Assembly (NCBI GenBank): GCA_001873135.1
Contig: MNYP01000046.1
Coordinates: forward strand, 1 to 42,366
Direction: 5' to 3'
DNA length: 42,366 bases
From: Helicobacteraceae bacterium CG2_30_36_10
GTDB lineage: Bacteria; Campylobacterota; Campylobacteria; Campylobacterales; Sulfurimonadaceae
The notes below the pieces were generated by a model. The model was not told where the DNA came from, searched no databases, and saw nothing but the letters and a program-made list of their open reading frames with translations. Each line of letters opens with the position of its first letter. The stretch's first letter is position 1. Positions 38,246 through 42,366 of this stretch are shown in pieces. Made by a program: the position numbers and the translations under genes.

Positions 38246-38847
38246 TGGCTTTTAAATACGCTATTGCACTGACCGGAGGGATTGCTACGGGCAAGAGTAC
38301 TGTAGCTTCACTTTTAGCCCTCAATGGCATGAGAGTCATAGATGCAGATACGATTTCGCATGAAATTTTGGATGCTCACATCGCTTGGGTCAGAGAGACT
38401 TTTGGCGAAGAGTATCTGGATGGCTCAAAAGTAAACAGAGCAAAACTTGGAGTTTTAATATTCTCCGACAATAAAGCGAAGAAAACATTAGAAGATTTTT
38501 TACATCCAAAAATTAGAGCTGAAATAGAAAAACGAAGCATTAAGCAAGACACCTTTAGGTTCCCCTACCTCATAGATATACCGCTTTTTTTTGAAAAATC
38601 AGGTTACGATATAAAAGAGTGTGTGGTTGTTTATACCCCTCCTGAGGTTCAGTTAGAGAGATTTATGAAGAGAAACGGCTACTCCAAAGAGGAGTCTCTT
38701 AAAAGAATTAACTCTCAAATGCCTATAGATGAGAAGAAAAAAAGAGCGACTTGGGTAATAGATAACTCTAAAAACCTTAAACATCTCCAAGCTGAATGTG
38801 AAGAGTTTGTCGAAGTGCTTACAAACAAGTACAAAAACAAGAAATAG
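38245..38847 (+). CDS. coaE: Dephospho-CoA kinase
   Basis: IALTGGIATGKSTVASLLALNGMRVIDADTISHEIL. Confidence 0.95.
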   Translation: MAFKYAIALTGGIATGKSTVASLLALNGMRVIDADTISHEILDAHIAWVRETFGEEYLDGSKVNRAKLGVLIFSDNKAKKTLEDFLHPKIRAEIEKRSIKQDTFRFPYLIDIPLFFEKSGYDIKECVVVYTPPEVQLERFMKRNGYSKEESLKRINSQMPIDEKKKRATWVIDNSKNLKHLQAECEEFVEVLTNKYKNKK

Positions 38848-38913
38848 AGATATTATCTCAATACAAAGTATTGAATCGAAATATATTAAGGCATACAAAT
38901 TATAGGAGAGATA

Positions 38914-39657
38914 ATGACAGTATCTAAATATTGTGCTAGCGGAAATGACTTTGTTGTGTTTCACACTTTTATTAAACAAGAAAGGGGGGAACTGGCAAAG
39001 AAACTTTGTCATAGACAAAATGGCGTCGGAGCAGATGGTCTCATAGTTTTAATTCCACATGCCAAGTATGATTTTGAGTGGCAGTTTTATAACTCTGATG
39101 GGAGTGAAGCTGAAATGTGCGGAAACGGCAGTCGTGCCTGTGCGCATTACGCCTATGTAAATAAGCTCGCAGATGCTAAGATGAGTTTTTTAACTCAAGC
39201 CGGCATTATCTCTGCCCAAGTTGATGATACAATGGTTTTAAGTGAGTTGACTCCACCTGTTGTTTTAGAAAAGAACATAGAGTATAATGGGAAAAAATGG
39301 ATAAAGATTGACACAGGTGTTCCACATCTTGTTAATTTTACTGAGGATATTAATACATTTGATTTACAAGAGGCAAGAGAACTTCGCTATAAATATAACG
39401 CCAATGTAAATATAGCTTTCGTAGATGGAGAGAACTTAAGAGTTAGAACATATGAGAGAGGTGTCGAAGCTGAAACATTGGCATGTGGAACGGGAATGGC
39501 AGCTTGTTTTTACGCAGCTCTTTTAGAGAAAAAAGTTGCAGATATGATAGAAGTCTACCCTACAAGCGGGGAGACTCTTCATTTGGGTATGAATAAGAAA
39601 ACGATTACTTTTAGAGGTGAAGTGAAAAAAGTGTTCGTAACTGATTGGGTAGAATGA
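38914..39657 (+). CDS. dapF: Diaminopimelate epimerase
   Basis: KYCASGNDFVVF, GSEAEMCGNGSRACAHYAY, GVEAETLACGTGMAACFYA. Confidence 0.95.
   Translation: MTVSKYCASGNDFVVFHTFIKQERGELAKKLCHRQNGVGADGLIVLIPHAKYDFEWQFYNSDGSEAEMCGNGSRACAHYAYVNKLADAKMSFLTQAGIISAQVDDTMVLSELTPPVVLEKNIEYNGKKWIKIDTGVPHLVNFTEDINTFDLQEARELRYKYNANVNIAFVDGENLRVRTYERGVEAETLACGTGMAACFYAALLEKKVADMIEVYPTSGETLHLGMNKKTITFRGEVKKVFVTDWVE
39053..39063 (+). repeat. Exact TTCCACATGCC copy (encodes IPHAK in DapF)
   Basis: Direct read. Confidence 0.95.
39480..39490 (-). repeat. Exact GGCATGTGGAA copy inside the DapF ACGTG active-site motif
   Basis: Direct read. Confidence 0.95.
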
Positions 39658-39669
39658 GGTATAAAAACT

Positions 39670-41043
39670 CTATTGCAAAATCCAAACAGAGAAATTTTTT
39701 CCCTTGATTTTGCCGTTTGAGAGTTTTTTATGGGCTGCATCTATTAACCTACTCTCGATAGCTACATAACTCTGTCTCTCATAAATATCTATTTTACCTA
39801 TCGCACTTCCCGCAAGTCCAGCTTCACCTGTTAATGCACCTAGCAGGTCACCTGCACGGACTTTGTCTTTTTTTCCGCCCTCTATTACAAGTGTTACATA
39901 GGGAGGTCTCATCTCGAAACCCTTTACTTTTTTGAGCATACTAGAGTCTTCAAAAAGACGAGTTGTGTTTTGATACTCGTTTGCATTTTGAATCTCATAT
40001 GTATTGTAAAGAGTCATAGCAAGCCCTTCATTACCTGCTCGACCTGTTCTTCCTATGCGGTGAGTGTAGGTCTCCTCGCCATGTGGAATGTCGTAGTTGA
40101 CAACCATCGCCAACTCTTTTATGTCAAGTCCACGAGCTGCCACATCTGTTGCTACTAACACCGTGCAGCTTTTGTTAGCAAACTGAACTAACACATCGTT
40201 TCTCTCATACTGCTCTAAGTCCCCGTGTATCGCCAGTGCATCGATGTGAAGTTTTTGCAACTGCTCGGCTATCTCTTTTGCTTCTAGTTTTGTGTTAGTA
40301 AAAACAATGGCATTTTCAGGTAAGAATGTGCTAAAAATATTGACTAAAGTCTCTAGTTTATTACCATTTTGTGCTTCATAAAATCTTTCAGTTATTTTGT
40401 TCGCTACCTCGGTAGAGACTGTCTTGACACTCATCGCATCTTTTTGAACTCTTTTACTAATGGCGGTTATCTCATCTGTATAGGTCGCTGAGAAGAGAAG
40501 GGTCTGTCTTGTCTTTGGCATGTACTCTAAGACTTTGTCAATCTCTTCGATAAAGCCCATGTCGAGCATTCTGTCTGCTTCGTCAAAAACCAGAGTCTCT
40601 AAATGTTCAAGGGTCAAAGTTTTTTTATCTAGATGCTTTAAAATTCGCCCCGGGGTTCCCACGATTATATGCGCACCGTGAGCCAGAGAGCCAAGCTGTG
40701 GACCAAAAGCCGCACCGCCGCAAAGAGTCAAGATTTTAATATTATGCGCACATCTTGCAAGAACGCGAAGCTCTTTTGCAACTTGGTCAGCTAGCTCTCT
40801 TGTAGGACAAAGAACAAGAGCTTGGACACGAAACTTTTTGACCTGCAGTTTGTGTAACAAGCCAATACCAAAAGCGGCTGTTTTACCGCTTCCCGTTTTT
40901 GCCTGTGCTATGACATCACGACCCTCTAAAATAAGAGGAAGCGTCTCCGCCTGAACCGGAGTCATCTCTGTATAGCCGATTTCATTTAAATTGTGTAGCA
41001 TCTCTTTTGAGAGAGGAAGGTTTGAAAAGTCAGTAGTATTCAT
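39670..41043 (-). CDS. dbpA: DEAD-box RNA helicase, DbpA-like
   Basis: AQAKTGSGKTAAF, VFDEADRMLDMGF, FSATYTDE, HRIGRTGRAG; C-terminal DbpA-type RNA-binding domain VRAGDLLGALTGEAGLAGSAIGKIDIYERQSYVAI. Confidence 0.92.
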   Translation of the reverse strand: MNTTDFSNLPLSKEMLHNLNEIGYTEMTPVQAETLPLILEGRDVIAQAKTGSGKTAAFGIGLLHKLQVKKFRVQALVLCPTRELADQVAKELRVLARCAHNIKILTLCGGAAFGPQLGSLAHGAHIIVGTPGRILKHLDKKTLTLEHLETLVFDEADRMLDMGFIEEIDKVLEYMPKTRQTLLFSATYTDEITAISKRVQKDAMSVKTVSTEVANKITERFYEAQNGNKLETLVNIFSTFLPENAIVFTNTKLEAKEIAEQLQKLHIDALAIHGDLEQYERNDVLVQFANKSCTVLVATDVAARGLDIKELAMVVNYDIPHGEETYTHRIGRTGRAGNEGLAMTLYNTYEIQNANEYQNTTRLFEDSSMLKKVKGFEMRPPYVTLVIEGGKKDKVRAGDLLGALTGEAGLAGSAIGKIDIYERQSYVAIESRLIDAAHKKLSNGKIKGKNFSVWILQ

Positions 41044-41234
41044 TAATATATCTCTTTTACTCGTCCAACTTCACCACTCATAAGGCGAACTTTTATGCCG
41101 TGAGGATGATTTGAAGATTTTGTTAGGATATCGCGGACTATGCCGTCTGTGAGGATTCCGCTTTGTTGGTCTTGTTTGAGGACTATCGCCACGCTTATGC
41201 CACTCTTTATGTTTACTCTTTTTGTGCCGTCCAT
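41043..41234 (-). CDS. YwbE-family small protein
   Basis: MDGTKRVNIKSGISVAIVLKQDQQSGILTDGIVRDILTKSSNHPHGIKVRLMSGEVGRVKEI. Confidence 0.88.
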   Translation of the reverse strand: MDGTKRVNIKSGISVAIVLKQDQQSGILTDGIVRDILTKSSNHPHGIKVRLMSGEVGRVKEIY

Positions 41235-41306
41235 TGTTGAGCCTTTTTAACTGTATGTGTAATTATAGTTAAAAGTTTCCCTATTCTGGCTCACTTCTTT
41301 GCAATA

Positions 41307-42092
41307 TTACTTGATATTATTTTTAAAGTGGTGCATTAAAATAGAAGCAGCAATGGCTACGTTGAAACTTCTAACATCAGGCATCATCTCTATTTGAACC
41401 AATGTATCACAGGCATCTTGAACCTCTTTTGAGAGTCCCGCGCCTTCATTTCCCATAAGTAAGACCCATTTTTTTGGAACTTTCACCTCTGTTAAAGCTA
41501 TAGATTCCACGCTTACCTCAGCTCCAAGAACAGTGTATCCGTTGGCTTGAAGCGTTTGAAGCGTTTGAAAAATGTCATTGTAAATATTTATTTTTAATTT
41601 GCTGACGTGTCCCATAGAAACTCTTAATGCACGCCTTCCGTAAGGGTGAGGAGCGGCTTTTGGGACAAGGTAAGAGTCTACTCCAAGAGCCGCTGCACTT
41701 CTGGCAATAGAGCCTATGTTTTCAGTTGAACTTATAACATCAAGCATTAAAATGTGATTCCCAAGTTTGTCCAGAGGAGTCTCTGGCGGTCGCACTCCGT
41801 GCATCATGCAATTATGGTGGAGTTTATGCCCGATTATCGTTTCCATCTCTTTTTTATCACACACAAAAAGCTTAGCAATGTTTTTTGAAGCTATCAGCTC
41901 CCCAAACTCTTCGTAGTACTCTTTTGTAGCTAAGATACTTTTGACTTCTATCTCCGTGCTTAAGAGCATATTTACCACTTTAGGACTGTCGGCTACAAAG
42001 CTGTTCTCTTTGTCAAAAACATTATCTCTTAACTGCTGGTATATTGCCAGTTCCGGCATGTAGATACTCTCCACAGTTATAAGTTTAAACAT
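41307..42092 (-). CDS. TrmH/SpoU-family RNA methyltransferase
   Basis: LDVISSTENIGSIARSAAALGVDSYLV, LLMGNEGAGLS, EIMMPDVRSFNVAIAASILMH-type SPOUT motifs (reads IEMMPDVRSFNVAIAASILMHHF). Confidence 0.92.
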   Translation of the reverse strand: MFKLITVESIYMPELAIYQQLRDNVFDKENSFVADSPKVVNMLLSTEIEVKSILATKEYYEEFGELIASKNIAKLFVCDKKEMETIIGHKLHHNCMMHGVRPPETPLDKLGNHILMLDVISSTENIGSIARSAAALGVDSYLVPKAAPHPYGRRALRVSMGHVSKLKINIYNDIFQTLQTLQANGYTVLGAEVSVESIALTEVKVPKKWVLLMGNEGAGLSKEVQDACDTLVQIEMMPDVRSFNVAIAASILMHHFKNNIK

Positions 42093-42366
42093 TTTCTATT
42101 TGATTAACATCGCTAATCTCAGCTTCTCTTAAATCTATACTCTTAACCGAATAGCTAATACCCTCGTTTAAAACAATCTCATCGAGTAAAACTTTTAACT
42201 CATCTAGCTTTATTTTATGTTCACTCATTACTACAAAGTCATCTCCAAAGACTCTAAATATAAGGGAATCTTTCATATAATTATCTAAACATGTAGCGAA
42301 CTTTTTCAGAAGCTCATTTCCTTTACTCCAACTGCTTTTTTTATTATATAAAGAGAATCCATGAAT
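42085..42366 (-). CDS. C-terminal fragment of a GGDEF-domain protein, running off the right edge
   Basis: Frame open to 42366: IHGFSLYNKKSSWSKGNELLKKFATCLDNYMKDSLIFRVFGDDFVVM; FGDDF occupies the GGDEF position. Confidence 0.72.
   Translation of the reverse strand: MHGFSLYNKKSSWSKGNELLKKFATCLDNYMKDSLIFRVFGDDFVVMSEHKIKLDELKVLLDEIVLNEGISYSVKSIDLREAEISDVNQIENV

Noticed and set aside
1-42366. CRISPR array, restriction-modification, toxin-antitoxin or prophage cluster
   Set aside because: No regularly spaced repeats and no recognisable defence, integrase or phage structural genes.

Overview
This 42.4 kb window is AT-rich and looks like a chromosomal segment from a Campylobacterota bacterium (Sulfurimonas-like, judged only from gene content and style). 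It carries about 32 plausible genes: a GGDEF-EAL sensor; a two-component system divergent from a CusA-type heavy-metal RND efflux operon; an EF-hand protein; a gluconate-dehydrogenase-like GMC oxidoreductase with a Tat-tagged small subunit; a Kef-type antiporter; an MscS channel; an M42-like peptidase; a RimK-like ligase with a retropepsin-like partner; PPK2; MgtE; a Ca2+/H+ antiporter-like protein; a Bax-like glucosaminidase; TamA/TamB; Tex; ABC-F; GNAT; a YgjP-like protease; a DUF302 lipoprotein; PurM; a degenerate SpeE-like protein; CoaE; DapF; a DbpA-like helicase; YwbE; and a TrmH-family methyltransferase. The most striking signal is not a gene. A short non-palindromic word, TTCCACATGCC / GGCATGTGGAA, occurs 15 times exactly and at least 12 more times with one mismatch, about equally on both strands. 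It lies inside unrelated genes, where it forces recurring Pro-His-Ala(-Lys) peptides, and as three head-to-head hairpin pairs in intergenic DNA. That matches the behaviour of DNA uptake sequences of Neisseriaceae and Pasteurellaceae, but the word is different. I propose it as a candidate uptake-signal-like repeat, possibly undescribed in this lineage. Function cannot be shown from this window. Secondary findings include an 11-bp tandem operator at the efflux promoter, a possibly leaderless response-regulator gene, a decayed GGDEF gene beside a RAYT/MITE-like fossil, and a perfect 12-bp palindrome at the promoter of the DUF302 lipoprotein gene.
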